Shown: in pieces, positions 54,411-64,000 of the stretch
How the letters are laid out: each line of letters begins with the position of its first letter
Numbering within the stretch: position 1 is the stretch's first letter
Source of the DNA: Branchipolynoe longqiensis
Taxonomy: Eukaryota > Annelida > Polychaeta > Phyllodocida > Polynoidae
DNA length: 64,000 nucleotides
Assembly (NCBI GenBank): GCA_030323885.1
Contig: CM059186.1
Location: forward strand, 175,324,486 to 175,388,485
Direction: 5' to 3'
Made by a program: the position numbers and the translations under genes
Notes under the pieces: generated by a model
Databases searched by the model: none
What the model was told of the DNA's origin: nothing
The model's input: the letters and a program-made list of their open reading frames with translations, nothing else

Positions 54411-55362
54411 AGCCGTGTTCACACGGGCAAAATGTGAGGCGAATCAGGCAAATCGAATCAGGTGATGCGAATTAGGCGCCCGTTCACACGGACACTGCGT
54501 GAGGTGGAAGTGGATATCTGCGCATGAGCAAGTCCAGGCTAACCAGCGCCATTTTGGGTTCGACAATGCTGGCACCAGAGAGTGTGGGTTCGACCTAGAT
54601 ATGTATTTAATGATTCGTATTGGTTTGGAACGGTCAAAACTTCTGCTGGGCAGTGAAACCCTACAAATAAATGACGAAAAAAATATCTGTGCATAGATAG
54701 CGGTTTCATTAATTAAATTATATAATATGCGCTTTTGATCGACCGGAAAGTCAACAAACTAAGGTCTCGACTGCGCATGCGTGTCACTTCCTTAATCCGC
54801 ATCAGTGCGTCCAATCAATCAATCAATCAATAGTTCCATCCTCTAGTCGAGGGTTGGATGCAATGGTTCTCCACTTGTCCCGATGTTGTGCTGTTCTGAT
54901 AGACTGTGAATAATTCAAGCCTGTCCACTGTGAAATATTTGTAAACCATGATGTTCTTGGTCTCCCTCTCCCTCTGCTGCCATTCACCTTCCCTTCCAAC
55001 AATGTACGGTATATTGAACTCTGACGAATGATGTGGCCAAAATAAATAAGTTTCTTTGTCTGTATAGTGGCAAACAAGCTTTTCTTATTTTTAATTTTTC
55101 TGAGAACTTCTTTGTTGGTGATCTTCTTTGTCCATGATATTTTCATCATCCTTCGATAAGTCCACATCTCACTTTCGCGATTAACCGCATCACAGAAATC
55201 GCCTCACGTAAACTACCACCAATAGGTGGTTTACAGGATCCGCATCACGTGAGTCGAATCAGCCCTAATCCGCCTCAGACGTCCGTTCACACGACGAATG
55301 TGAGGCGAACTAGGCAAGTCGCTTTCTACGAATCGATTTACATTCCCCGTGTGAACACGGCT
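54411..55362. mobile_element. MITE 'agccgtgttcacacggg' copy with nested LINE end
   Basis: Termini at 54411 and 55362, flanked by TAT on both sides (54408-54410, 55363-55365). The interior block is the same as at 49584. A reverse LINE 3' end (54815-55175) splits the right part. Confidence 0.75.
54815..55175 (-). pseudogene. LINE RT C-terminal fragment with (caat)n tail
   Basis: The minus-strand frame 54823-55167 starts 'MWTYRRMMKISWTKKITNKE' and reads through 'KLIYFGHIIRQSSIYRTLLE', 'GRGRPRTSWFTNISQWT' and 'DKWRTIASNPRLEDGT'. It is the same type of post-RT tail as at 46397-46696, again followed by an (attg)n tail on that strand. It covers about 115 codons and lacks the RT active site. Inserted in a MITE; no clear target duplication found. 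Confidence 0.78.
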
Positions 55363-55578
55363 TATGTGTACTGAAAAGATTATATTAAATTTATAAGGTT
55401 AGTGACACTGACACTATAGTGACAGTATGAGGCAGCGATTTGTGGCGATCAGCAATGGTTTGAATCGGAATGATGTTGACACATGCGCACACGATGCTTT
55501 GACGCATGCGCAGATGCTTTGACGCATGTGCAGAAGCGATGTTGAGAACTGCAACTGTTTGAGAACTGAAACCTCAGC
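55363..55578. other. Short unassigned stretch
   Basis: Holds a direct repeat of 'gctttgacgcatg' (55496, 55517) and a 'ttaaatttataaggttagtg' block also seen inside 44101-44593. Confidence 0.45.
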
Positions 55579-55929
55579 ACCGGTGTCGTATTTTCAGCGC
55601 CCGGTCATTCTCAGCGGCCCGTCGTGGTCAAAAGACCCGTGGCATCGCCGGCTACAAGCTCAGCTGGTGCCCGGCAGTGTTAGGGACCGATTATGCCGAA
55701 ATCTATTGAATGCGATCATATTTAACAGAATTACATACTCAAATAATGAAATTTAATTAAATTAACCTTAAATTCCAAGCGATATTAACGTAGCAGCTCG
55801 ATCAGCGTCGAATCGCCGAGTGTAAACAAAACAAATAGCAGTGCTCGCGGCAACGTTCGAAAATCCGCGCATGCGCAGAAGCCACGACAGGCCGCTGAGA
55901 ATGACCGGGCGCTGAGAATACGACACCGG
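55579..55929. mobile_element. MITE with ~48-bp TIRs ('ccggtgtcgtattttcagcg')
   Basis: Left 'ccggtgtcgtattttcagcg' and 'cccggtcattctcagcggcc' are mirrored at the right end. The interior matches 57956-58317, including 'ggcatcgccggctacaagct' and 'cagctggtgcccggcagtgt' in opposite orientation. Confidence 0.8.
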
Positions 55930-55984
55930 ACGCAGCGGTCTTTGCTGGCCAGCAGTAATCAGCATGAATCCAATGTTGGTTTTA

Positions 55985-56300
55985 GTTGTTTTTTTTGGTC
56001 CATTAGTTGTTTAAGCAGGGGAAATTTCAGTCATAGATGACTGGTCTTCCTCATTCCAATGGTGGTCGATAGAAAGCCCGAGCCTACAATTTTACCGACC
56101 CAAGGGATTTTTAACCTCCTACACCACATAGACATGGTATGAGAGCAACCGGTCTTTGATGACGCTGTAAGTTATACACAGCAGTGGAAATCCAAATTGG
56201 CAGAGCTGGGGGCATGGGGAATCGAACCGCCGACCCTCAGATTAGGAGTCTGACCTAGAAAAAAGTCAGACACTCTAACCACTCCGCCACAGAGAACGCC
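55985..56300 (-). mobile_element. SINE family C with Ser/Leu-tRNA-like head
   Basis: On the minus strand the head reads 'tgtggcggagtggttagagt' (A box) and 'cggcggttcgattcccc' (B box), separated by a long variable region as in type II tRNAs. The body follows, with an end 'ttaaacaactaatggaccaa' and an A run. The same 3' end occurs inside 16490-16635. Confidence 0.75.
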
Positions 56301-56574
56301 TGTTTACTTTGGCATTTCCCAGAAGTCCTATCCAGCATCGACTCGGGGTATTAAGAATCACGAGCATTTCAAGGTTTCTGTTACCTTTGTACACCTTCTG
56401 CCTATAAATAACATTTCAGGATAAACATTACTGTGGCAACCTTTTTTGTTGTTGCTTTGTTGTTGTTTTTTTACAAAGAAGCAATATGTTTGTCTTAATT
56501 TTTTAATAAATATTTTACCTCTGTTTAGAGTTGTTGTCTCTTTTTTTTAGAAGAATGTAATAGATTAATTGTTA

Positions 56575-56850
56575 TAACCTAGATTACTTTATTTTGAAGT
56601 CACTTTTATCTTAAAGGGCTCACTTTGAAGATATTGGAAGTGCAAACAAATGCAAAGTTAATTTTGGCAAGCACATCAACATTCTAACACAATAGACTTC
56701 TGCTGTGACAGATTCTATTAAATTGACTTAATATTCCCTTCTATACAGTAACACATACCTAAATCAAGTATCTAAGTTAGGTAGAATCAAATCTAGAACA
56801 TATTTTATTTAGAAAATTTGAGCTTTCATCGGACTAGGCAACTCTGCTCT
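56575..56850 (+). mobile_element. TTAA MITE, 5' truncated
   Basis: 'aacctagattactttatttt' to 'gctttcatcggactaggca' matches the family. Terminal TTAA not preserved. Confidence 0.65.
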
Positions 56851-57860
56851 CTACGGTCCTCCCCACACCGCAATGACCACGAATGAGAAACCCGCTCATT
56901 CCCAGTGACACCGATTCATTTGTGTGATGTAGAAAACGTACGCTTTGATCGGTGAATAATACTTGTTTTTGTGAGCCAGAGTATTTAGAAATTGGTAGAT
57001 TCAAAGTTAATGACATTATATATGTCTTAATATTATTATAGTATTTAGAAACGGGTAAATCTAAAGGTAATGACATTTTATCTTAATATACAAGTTTCTT
57101 ATTGTCTTTATTTTATTTCAATTGTTATTTTGGGTGGCCTCTGAGAGGGTAATATGACCCACATATTAGATATGCCTGTACATATATTTGTTAACCTCCC
57201 TTCATTTAAAATAAAATCGTTCATGTATTGCAGGTTGATTTTGTCTATGTATTCCTCTGTTATGAACAGGAAGTGGCAGCAGGAATCATCGTCATAATTT
57301 ATACCATATGACAAGATAAAAAGATGTCCAGTTGGAAATGTACCCAGTTTAAAAAGAAAAGAAAAAATAAGATATACAATGATATGACATTCCTAGATAC
57401 AAACGTTGATATCCACCCTGACCATATCCTGGTCCCTGGTACTTTGCATGCAGCATATTGCATACTTCTAAACCTATGTACAGTCAGTGGGGATTGGCGT
57501 ATAATTTTGAATTGTGGTTGATTCGGGGAAGGAAGCCAGATACCCGCCACACCACCAAGCGGACAGGAGGAACACTAGCACAAATACAGCACCCAGGGTA
57601 GAGACTCACTTTTACCACGCCCACACACCCTCTTTTTAAACCAATTTCAGTGGGAGGGTCGGAGAGGGTGAGGGTGGGAGGGTGGAGGGTGGGACTGTGC
57701 TATTTGGTAATGAGGTGAATATTTGAGGAATAGAGATCCAACTTGTAAGGCACCATTATGTGAATCTCTCCTCAATGGCTTCACATGAGGGGTGTATTTA
57801 GACATACTATCCAGGCAACACCTGTATTGGCAACTAAAACGATTGAAAGTAAACGTTGAA
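56851..57860. other. Unassigned
   Basis: A direct repeat of 'gtatttagaaa' and 'taatgacat' blocks at about 56980-57080. No gene recognised. Confidence 0.4.
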
Positions 57861-58560
57861 AACTGACGCCAAATATTGATGAGATTTTAAAAACTTGGCC
57901 ATTATTCTCAGCAGACTTATTTTAAAGATATAACATATCTGTATATATGTGTGGGCCGGTGTGGCGTTTTCAGCATCCGGTCATGCTCAGCGGCCTGTCG
58001 TGGCTTCTGCGCATGCGCGGATTTTCGTACGTTGCGGCGAGCACTGCTATTTGTTTTGTTTACTGCTACGTTGTTAGCTGCTACGTTAATATCGCTTGGA
58101 ATTTAAGGTTAATTTAATGAAATTTCATTATTTGAGTATGTTAAATATGATCGCATTGAATAGATTTCGGCCTGATCGGACCCTAACACTGCCGGGCACC
58201 AGCTGAGCTTGTAGCCGGCGAGGCCACGGGTGTTTTGCATATGTCTTAAAATCCGCGCATGCGCAGAAGCCACGACAGGCCGCTGAGCATGACCGGGCGC
58301 TGAAAACGCCACACCGGGTATGTATTTATAACGTGGTGTTTAATAGATATTTATTTTTTATGTTGCTGTCTTATTCCTAAATTACTCCAGAATGAATAAA
58401 AGTTTTAAACTGGTGCCAAATATTGTTGAGGTTTTGAAAACGTGTGCATTGTTGTCAACAAACTTATTTTAAAGATAGAACATATATGTGAGTGACAGGG
58501 ATATATTTATAACTCGGCCTTTAATAGATATTTCTTTCTTTTGTTGCTGTTCTATTCCGA
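57861..58560. repeat. Diverged ~150-bp duplication split by a MITE
   Basis: 'gccaaatattgatgagattt' at 57870 and 'gccaaatattgttgaggttt' at 58417 begin related units, each continuing through 'acttattttaaagata' to 'taatagatattt'. The first unit is interrupted by the MITE at 57956-58317. Confidence 0.7.
57956..58317. mobile_element. MITE with ~75-bp TIRs ('ccggtgtggcgttttcagc')
   Basis: Both ends run 'ccggtgtggcgttttcagc', 'ccggtcatgctcagcggcct', 'cttctgcgcatgcgcggatt' in opposite orientation. Interior shared with 55579-55929. Confidence 0.85.
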
Positions 58561-58719
58561 AATTGTACCAGAATAGGTACATGACTGCAATACAAATGGT
58601 TGCAGAAATATAAAGAAATGTCTAGGAGAACCTGAATTCAACAGAAAAATCCCACATTTGGCGTCAGCCTTTATTTCACAAGATGGCAGTAGATTGGCAC
58701 AATTAGGGCTCCGGGGACA

Positions 58720-59167
58720 CCGGTGTGGTGGTTTCAGCGTGTTCCCGTGCTCAGACGTGTCCCGTTGCTTCTGCGCATGCGCGGATTTCGCATCAACTCG
58801 GGTCACCCCAGCCACTTATTGGCGCATGCGCACATCCTACAAACTCAGGTTGAATAATCGAATACGCTCGGGTGGACAGTTTGTTCTTTTTTTTTAAATA
58901 ACCGATAAAAGTACAGCAAAATAGGATTTAAAGTATTGTATCATGGCCTAGTTTACCTATATTTCCATTTCATTAATCTAAGTTATTCTTTTTTTGCACA
59001 CGGGACGTGTATTTGTCGACTCCACTCGCGTGTTCTACTTGAAATTTGGATGACCCGAGTCGCCCGGTTCGTGTTAATCGATTACCGCCATGTTTACTAG
59101 ATTCTGACGCATGCGCAGAAGCGAGGGACACATCTGAGCACGGGAACACGCTGAAACCACCACACCA
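58720..59167. mobile_element. MITE ('ccggtgtggtggtttcagcg') with nested second MITE
   Basis: Terminal arms include 'gtgttcccgtgctcaga' and 'gcttctgcgcatgcgc'. The centre (58790-59092) is a partial copy of the 'gggcgtaatcgattaa' MITE seen at 1959-2408 ('caactcgggtcaccccagcc' to 'gttaatcgattaccgcc'). Confidence 0.75.
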
Positions 59168-59330
59168 GGTGAGGTCAGACCAATGACTCTGCAGACATCA
59201 GCTAATAGGGTTGGCCAGCTACTCCACGAATCGCCCTTGATTCCGATTTCTGGCTGGGTGTGTCAGGGTTGCCAACCCTTACGGTTTCGCTGTAAGGTAT
59301 GCAATATTTTATGCCCCCCATCATCACCTT

Positions 59331-59793
59331 GGGCGTAATCGATTAATCGACTCTGGTCACCCGAGCTACTTTTTGGGGCCTGCGCACATCCTGCAGACTC
59401 GGGTCGAATAATCGAATACGCTTCTCCATGCTCGGGGTGAAAAAAATGGTGGCCTTTTTATTTGTTTTTTAATAGCCGATATAATTACAGCAAAATATGA
59501 TTTAAATATTTGTATCATGGTATAGTTTAGTGATATTTCCATTTCATTAATCTATGTTATTACCAAAAAAAATATGTATGACTGGTACCGGTGGCTGTTA
59601 TCCTGCAGGTCGGTACCAGCGCAAATCTGATATCATCGCTCCTTGCAAACCCCAGCCAAGAGGTGGGTGACTGGGGTTGGGTTGTTTTGCACACGGCACG
59701 TGTATTTGTCGACTCCACTCGCGGTGTTCTATTTGAAATTCGGACGACTCGGGTCACCCGAGTCGCCCGGGTTGTGTTAATCGATTACGGCCC
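59331..59793. mobile_element. MITE 'gggcgtaatcgattaa', copy 2
   Basis: Left 'gggcgtaatcgattaatcga', right 'gttaatcgattacggccc', interior parallel to 1959-2408. No target duplication clear. Confidence 0.8.
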
Positions 59794-60566
59794 AAGTGAC
59801 ATGTCCCATTAATGTAGTGTGGACAGGATGTTCTCTGCTCACACACATATAGACACATGTACACATTGTCTGGTGTGCGCAGGTACAGGGCAGCAACTGG
59901 GGATGAGCTGGTGGTTACTCACTGATGAGATCATCGAGGAACGGGGATTGCATTTAGGTTAATTAGAGCTACGGAATATTGACCAAAACATGCCTAATCT
60001 TCCGGAGGTTTTGAGGATTTGAGGGGGGGGGATTTTGTGGACTTTTTTATTCTAATTGAATAACGTCTTTTTTCAACACCGAGACTCAATTTTCCAATGT
60101 TGGCAACCCCACAATACCATTAATATAGTAATATTATATCAATCTTACTGATTATTGTGTCCAAAATGCACAACAGAGCAGCAAAGATTGTAACCATTTT
60201 CTGGGCGAGAACCGCTAGACCCCCAAATATAACATCCCTTAAGATCTTCTGGTTTTTCATTTTCCAATGTTGGCAACCCTGGTGTGTGCCCTAGTTATGG
60301 CATCCATCCTACACAGCACCACGCAGCACCCAGGCACCATGGACTAACTGCGTTATCGTATAGTCCTCAGTTGTCGTGTCACATTCAATTGGCATGATCT
60401 TATTTTACAGCAGAAACCACGAGCTTTGTGACGCAGTGGGACGGTAATTACTGGAAGCAATTAGTTATTGGAGAATTCTACAAACTAGCTATGTATATAT
60501 AGATATATATCTACGGACCAGCAATTCAAGGTTCATGTTAATTAGGCATCAAGATAAGCAGCCATT
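59794..60566. other. Unassigned
   Basis: 'ttccaatgttggcaaccc' occurs twice (60090, 60262) and in variant form at 59268, suggesting a short dispersed repeat. No gene. Confidence 0.4.
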
Positions 60567-61162
60567 AGCCGTGTTCACACGGGCAAAATGTGAAGCGAAT
60601 TAGACAAATCGAATCAGGTGAGTCGAATTAGCGGCCCGTTCACACGGGCAGTACTTGGGCCGGAAATCGAAATCTGCGCATGAGCAAGTCGATACTAACC
60701 AGCGCCAGTTTCGGTTAGTCGACATCGCCATGAGAGAGTGTGGGTTCGACCTAGATATGTATGGACTGAATCGTATTGGTTTGGAAGGGTCAAAACTTCT
60801 GCTGGGCAGTGAAACCCTAAAAATAAATGATGAAAAAAATAGCTGTGCACAGCTAGCGGTTTCATGGACTAAATTATATAATATGTGCTTTTTGATCAAC
60901 CGGAAAGTCAACAAAGTAAGCTCTCGACTGCGCATGCGTGTGAGGTGCTTAATCCGCCTCAGTGCGTTCACACGGGCAAAATAAATCGATTCACAGAAAT
61001 CGCCTCACGTAAACTACCTCGAGAGGTGGTTTACATTATCTAGATCACAGGAATCGAATCAGCCTTAATCCGCCTCAGACGCCCGTTCACATGCGAAATG
61101 TAAGCCGAACTATACAAGTCGATTTCTACGAATCGATTTACATCGCCCGTGTTAACACGGCT
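60567..61162. mobile_element. 596-bp MITE 'agccgtgttcacacggg', ATT-flanked
   Basis: Termini 'agccgtgttcacacgggca' and inverted 'agccgtgttaacacgggcga'. ATT at 60564-60566 and 61163-61165. The central block encodes a long open stretch ('CGFDLDMYGLNRIGLEGSKL') conserved with 54499-54696. Confidence 0.82.
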
Positions 61163-61199
61163 ATTGTCGTTGGTGGCAAACACAGAGATTTAATTAATG

Positions 61200-61360
61200 C
61201 TGCGCAGTCCGATGAAGAATTCAACTTTTCAAAACCAAAACAATTATTTATAATTGATTCTACATATCTAACTCGGGTACTGATGCATTTATTAAGCATT
61301 TGTTGCTACATATAGTGGAATAGTGAGGCAATTTAATCGAACCTGTCAATGCTAAAGCCT
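61200..61360 (-). mobile_element. TTAA MITE, partial, inverted
   Basis: 'gcgcagtccgatgaagaatt' to 'aatttaatcgaacctg' matches the inverted family. It stops where the next MITE begins. Confidence 0.7.
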
Positions 61361-61953
61361 ATGGGGCAGTTAATTCGAATCATACAAATTGACTTGTATA
61401 GTTCGAGTTACATTTCGCGTGTGAACGCGAGGCTAAGTCGGATTAGGGTTGATTCGATTCATATTATTCGGATTTTATATACCACTTGTGTAGGTGGTTT
61501 ATATGAACCAAATTTTATGATTCTAGTTATATCACCCGTGTGAACGCAACCGACTTACTTGAGGCGGATTAAGGACATCACATGTATGTGCAGTCGAGAC
61601 CTTAGTTTGTTGACTTTCCGGTTGATCAAAAGCGCATATTATATAATTTGGTCTATGAAGCGGATAGAGGTGCACAGATGTTCTTTTCATTATTTATTTA
61701 TAGGTTTTCACTGCCCAGCAGAAGTTTTTACGGTTCCAAAACAATATGATTCAGTCTATGCATATCTAGGTCGAACCCACACTCTCTCATGCCGACGTTG
61801 ACTAACCGAAACTGGTGCTGGTTAGTATGGACTTGCTCATGTGCTGATATCGATTTCCGGCCCAAGTACTGCCCGTGTGGACGTGACACTAGTTCGGTTC
61901 ATATTATCCGCCTTGTATAAAGCGGCGTAAACTTTTCCCGTGTGAACACGGCT
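61361..61953. mobile_element. MITE 'cgtgttcacacggg' family, inverted copy
   Basis: The right end 'cccgtgtgaacacggct' is intact at 61953. The central block is inverted relative to 60567 ('gcatatctaggtcgaaccca'). The left end is diverged. Confidence 0.65.
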
Positions 61954-61986
61954 TAAATGACAAGTCTGTATCCAGACCAATTCATT

Positions 61987-62245
61987 GATGCGCGAAAAGG
62001 AAGAAGGCAAGGCGGGGGTGGAAAGAAAAGGCGTTTATTAACGCCTCAAACAGAGCATACAGAGGAAGGTAATAAGCAGGCTGAGGAGGAAAAAAGCAAG
62101 GAAGGGCTCATGAGGAGCAAATAAACAGGCTCGGGAGGAGCAATGCAGTGAGGGGCTCATGAGGAGCAGAAAGATAAATACAGGAGGGGCTCATAAGGAG
62201 CAATGTCAGAGTTCTGGTAGAGGGGGGGCCGAGGAGCCCTCCGCC
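61987..62245 (-). repeat. B2 terminal repeat of YR element 3
   Basis: 259 bp, identical to 62541-62799 except one base (g/a in 'cgggaggagcaatgc'). In sense it contains the recombinase C-terminal codons ('EGSSAPPLPEL', stop) and an AATAAA within a small palindrome ('ggcgttaataaacgcc'). Confidence 0.9.
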
Positions 62246-62540
62246 TCTGAGGGAGGAGGGTAGAAAGGGAAAGTTGGGTGGGTGGGTGGAGGAAAAGAGG
62301 GCAGAGAGCTGGACGGCGGCAGGAGGGCGAGTGCCTGAGGGAGGCCGGCGGGCGGCCTTATAAGGGAAGAGGGGGGGGGGGGCAGGCGACAGCAGGTGAG
62401 TGTGAAAGCTGCCGGCCCGGGGGAGGGCGGGGGAGGGTGAGCAGCAGGGGTCGGGTGAGGCGCGAATGCTGCGCGACACGGGGGGCGGGGGAGGGTCTCT
62501 TCCTCTCCTCGCATCAAACGTAATGCTTCGCATTACGACC
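62246..62540 (-). repeat. A2 unit of YR element 3, TATA-containing
   Basis: In sense: a palindromic 'cgtaatgcgaagcattacg' start, an inverted-repeat end 'ttgatgcgaggagagg', a pyrimidine-rich stretch, a TATA-like 'cccttataaggccgcc', and a leader like the one before gag in element 1. It lies between B1 and B2, as expected for split direct repeats. Confidence 0.75.
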
Positions 62541-62900
62541 GATGCGCGAAAAGGAAGAAGGCAAGGCGGGGGTGGAAAGAAAAGGCGTTTATTAACGCCT
62601 CAAACAGAGCATACAGAGGAAGGTAATAAGCAGGCTGAGGAGGAAAAAAGCAAGGAAGGGCTCATGAGGAGCAAATAAACAGGCTCGGGAGGAACAATGC
62701 AGTGAGGGGCTCATGAGGAGCAGAAAGATAAATACAGGAGGGGCTCATAAGGAGCAATGTCAGAGTTCTGGTAGAGGGGGGGCCGAGGAGCCCTCCGCCA
62801 AAGAGTAAGGAGAGGGCTCGAGGCGCGCCCGAGGCGGGGGCACGGGGGGCCCGAGGCGGGAGCCCGGGGATGCAGGTCTGGTTGGGAGGAGGGTCCGGGG
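62541..62900 (-). pseudogene. B1 repeat and YR C-terminal end of element 3
   Basis: 62541-62799 is the B1 copy. Upstream in sense, the minus strand reads 'ARLEPSPYSLAEGSS' and then 'APPLPEL' with a stop, parallel to 'GALYSVLVEGSS' at the end of the element 1 tyrosine recombinase. Only this C-terminal tail is recognisable; further upstream (62820 onward) the sequence is low-complexity GC-rich repeats with no recombinase catalytic motif. The rest of the gene is either lost, displaced by the minisatellite, or beyond the window. The match is short, so the assignment leans on the adjacent terminal repeats. Confidence 0.65.
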
Positions 62901-63060
62901 CCTACGTGGAGGGGAGGCGGCCAAAAAGGAGGCCCGCTCCTGAGGCCGGGGGAGGAGGTCCGGGCCTAGGTGGAGGGGGAGCGGGCGGCCAAAAAAGGGA
63001 GGCCCGCTCCTGAGATGTGATGTTGGCAGAGGGTTCCTGTGAGGCTGGGCTGGGCTGTGG
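62815..63060. repeat. GC-rich tandem repeat (~70-bp unit)
   Basis: 'ggccaaaaaggaggcccgct' recurs (62929 and 62989) together with 'cctgag' and 'gtggaggggg'. It bridges the YR remnant and the minisatellite. Confidence 0.7.
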
Positions 63061-64000
63061 TCTGCTCCTTGGAGGAGGGCAGGCAGGCAGACCTAGGTGA
63101 TGGCTGCAGGCAGGCAGGCAGGCAGACCTAGGTGATGGCAGGCAGGCAGGCAGACCTAGGTGATGGCAGGCAGGCAGGCAGACCTAGGTGATGGCAGGCA
63201 GGCAGACCTAGGTGATGGCAGGCAGGCAGACCTAGGTGATGGCAGGCAGGCAGGCAGACCTAGGTGATGGCAGGCAGGCAGGCAGGCAGACCTAGGTGAT
63301 GGCAGGCAGGCAGGCAGGCCTAGGTGATGGCAGGCAGGTAGACCTAGGTGATGGCAGGCAGGCAGACCTAGGGTGCCATGGCTGGGTGACGTGGGTGACG
63401 TGGGTGACCATCAATCCGATGGTGACTGCGGTGAGGCAGGCAGGCAGGCAGACCTAGGTGATGGCAGGCAGGCAGACCTAGGTGATGGCAGGCAGGCAGA
63501 CCTAGGTGAAGGCAGGCAGGCAGGCAGGCAGGCAGACCTAGGTGATGGCAGGCAGGCCTAGGTGATGGCAGGCAGGTAGACCTAGGTGATGGCAGGCAGC
63601 AGACCTAGGGTGCCATGTGGCTGGACTGGCTGACCTGGGTGACCCAATCAAACCGATGAGACTGCGGTGAAGGCAGAGGCAGCAGGCAGACCTAGGTGAT
63701 GGCAAGGCAGGGCAGACCTAGGTGAAGGCAGCAGGCAGGCAGACCTAGGTGATGGCAGGCAGGCAGGCAGGCAAGCAGAACCTAGGTGATGGCAGGAGGG
63801 CAGGCAGGCAGGCAGAGACCTAGGTGATGGCAGGCAGGCAGACCTAGGTGATGGCAGGCAGGCAGACCTAGGTGATGGCAGGCAGGCAGACCTAGGTGAT
63901 GGCAGGCAGGCAGGCAGGCCTAGGGTGCCATGGCTGGCTGACGTGGGTGACATGGGTGATGTGGGTGACATGGGTGACCAGCAAGCAGACCTAGGTGATG
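63061..64000. repeat. Minisatellite (ggcaggcaggcagacctaggtgat)n
   Basis: About 35 units of 20-28 bp built from 'cagacctaggtgatgg' and a variable (caggcagg) spacer. Higher-order blocks ending in 'tagggtgccatg' plus 'gacgtgggtgac'-like words occur near 63370, 63608 and 63920. It continues past the window end. Confidence 0.95.

Noticed and set aside
63061..64000. CRISPR-like array of regular repeats
   Set aside because: Units are short, contiguous and degenerate, with no unique spacers; the context is eukaryotic. It is a minisatellite. The same reasoning applies to 6139-6570.

Overview
The window looks like intergenic DNA of an invertebrate animal. A mollusc is my best guess, because a tRNA-derived SINE here ends in the 'taaataaaacaaac' tail I associate with molluscan SINEs; no lineage-diagnostic host gene is present. 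Evidence for a large eukaryotic genome: a spliced gene with GT..AG borders, TATA boxes and AATAAA signals, SINEs, LINEs, many MITEs, microsatellites and minisatellites. I found no host single-copy gene and no true tRNA, rRNA or CRISPR locus. Nearly all recognisable coding sequence belongs to transposable elements.

Layout. 1-3.2 kb: SINE and LINE debris, two TTAA-flanked MITEs and one TA-flanked MITE. 3266-8726: a complete PIF/Harbinger DNA transposon with a perfect TAA target duplication, a spliced MADF/Myb-like gene on + and a HARBI1-type DDE nuclease gene on -; both genes are damaged. 8.7-13.4 kb: small repeats. 13.5-15.7 kb: a 5'-truncated CR1/jockey-like LINE split by a 422-bp retroposon with an 11-bp target duplication. 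16802-21774: a tyrosine-recombinase (YR) retrotransposon on the minus strand (Gag, RT-RNase H, YR). 24.4-29.3 kb: a second, diverged YR retrotransposon on the plus strand, decayed by frameshifts. 29.3-37.7 kb: AT-rich DNA with foldback elements. 37.7-46.3 kb: SINEs and MITEs of several families, including two non-autonomous Harbinger relatives, plus LINE 3' ends. 46.3-61.9 kb: LINE tails, many MITEs and a solo YR-element terminus inside a TTAA MITE. 61987-62900: the 3' terminus of a third YR element in B1-A2-B2 form. 63.06-64.0 kb: a minisatellite that runs off the window.

How the parts relate. The three minus-oriented YR-element loci fit together as one split-direct-repeat family (A1-body-B1-A2-B2, as in Ngaro/PAT elements). 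One locus keeps A1-body-B, one is a solo A-B unit, and one shows B1-A2-B2 with 259-bp repeats differing at a single base. The Harbinger element appears to be the source type for local MITEs that share its ends, TWA target site and gcgtatg-type subterminal arrays. Other MITE families with the same target site carry different family-specific motif arrays. Many frame breaks in the YR elements lie in or near C/G homopolymers, so some could be assembly errors rather than decay.
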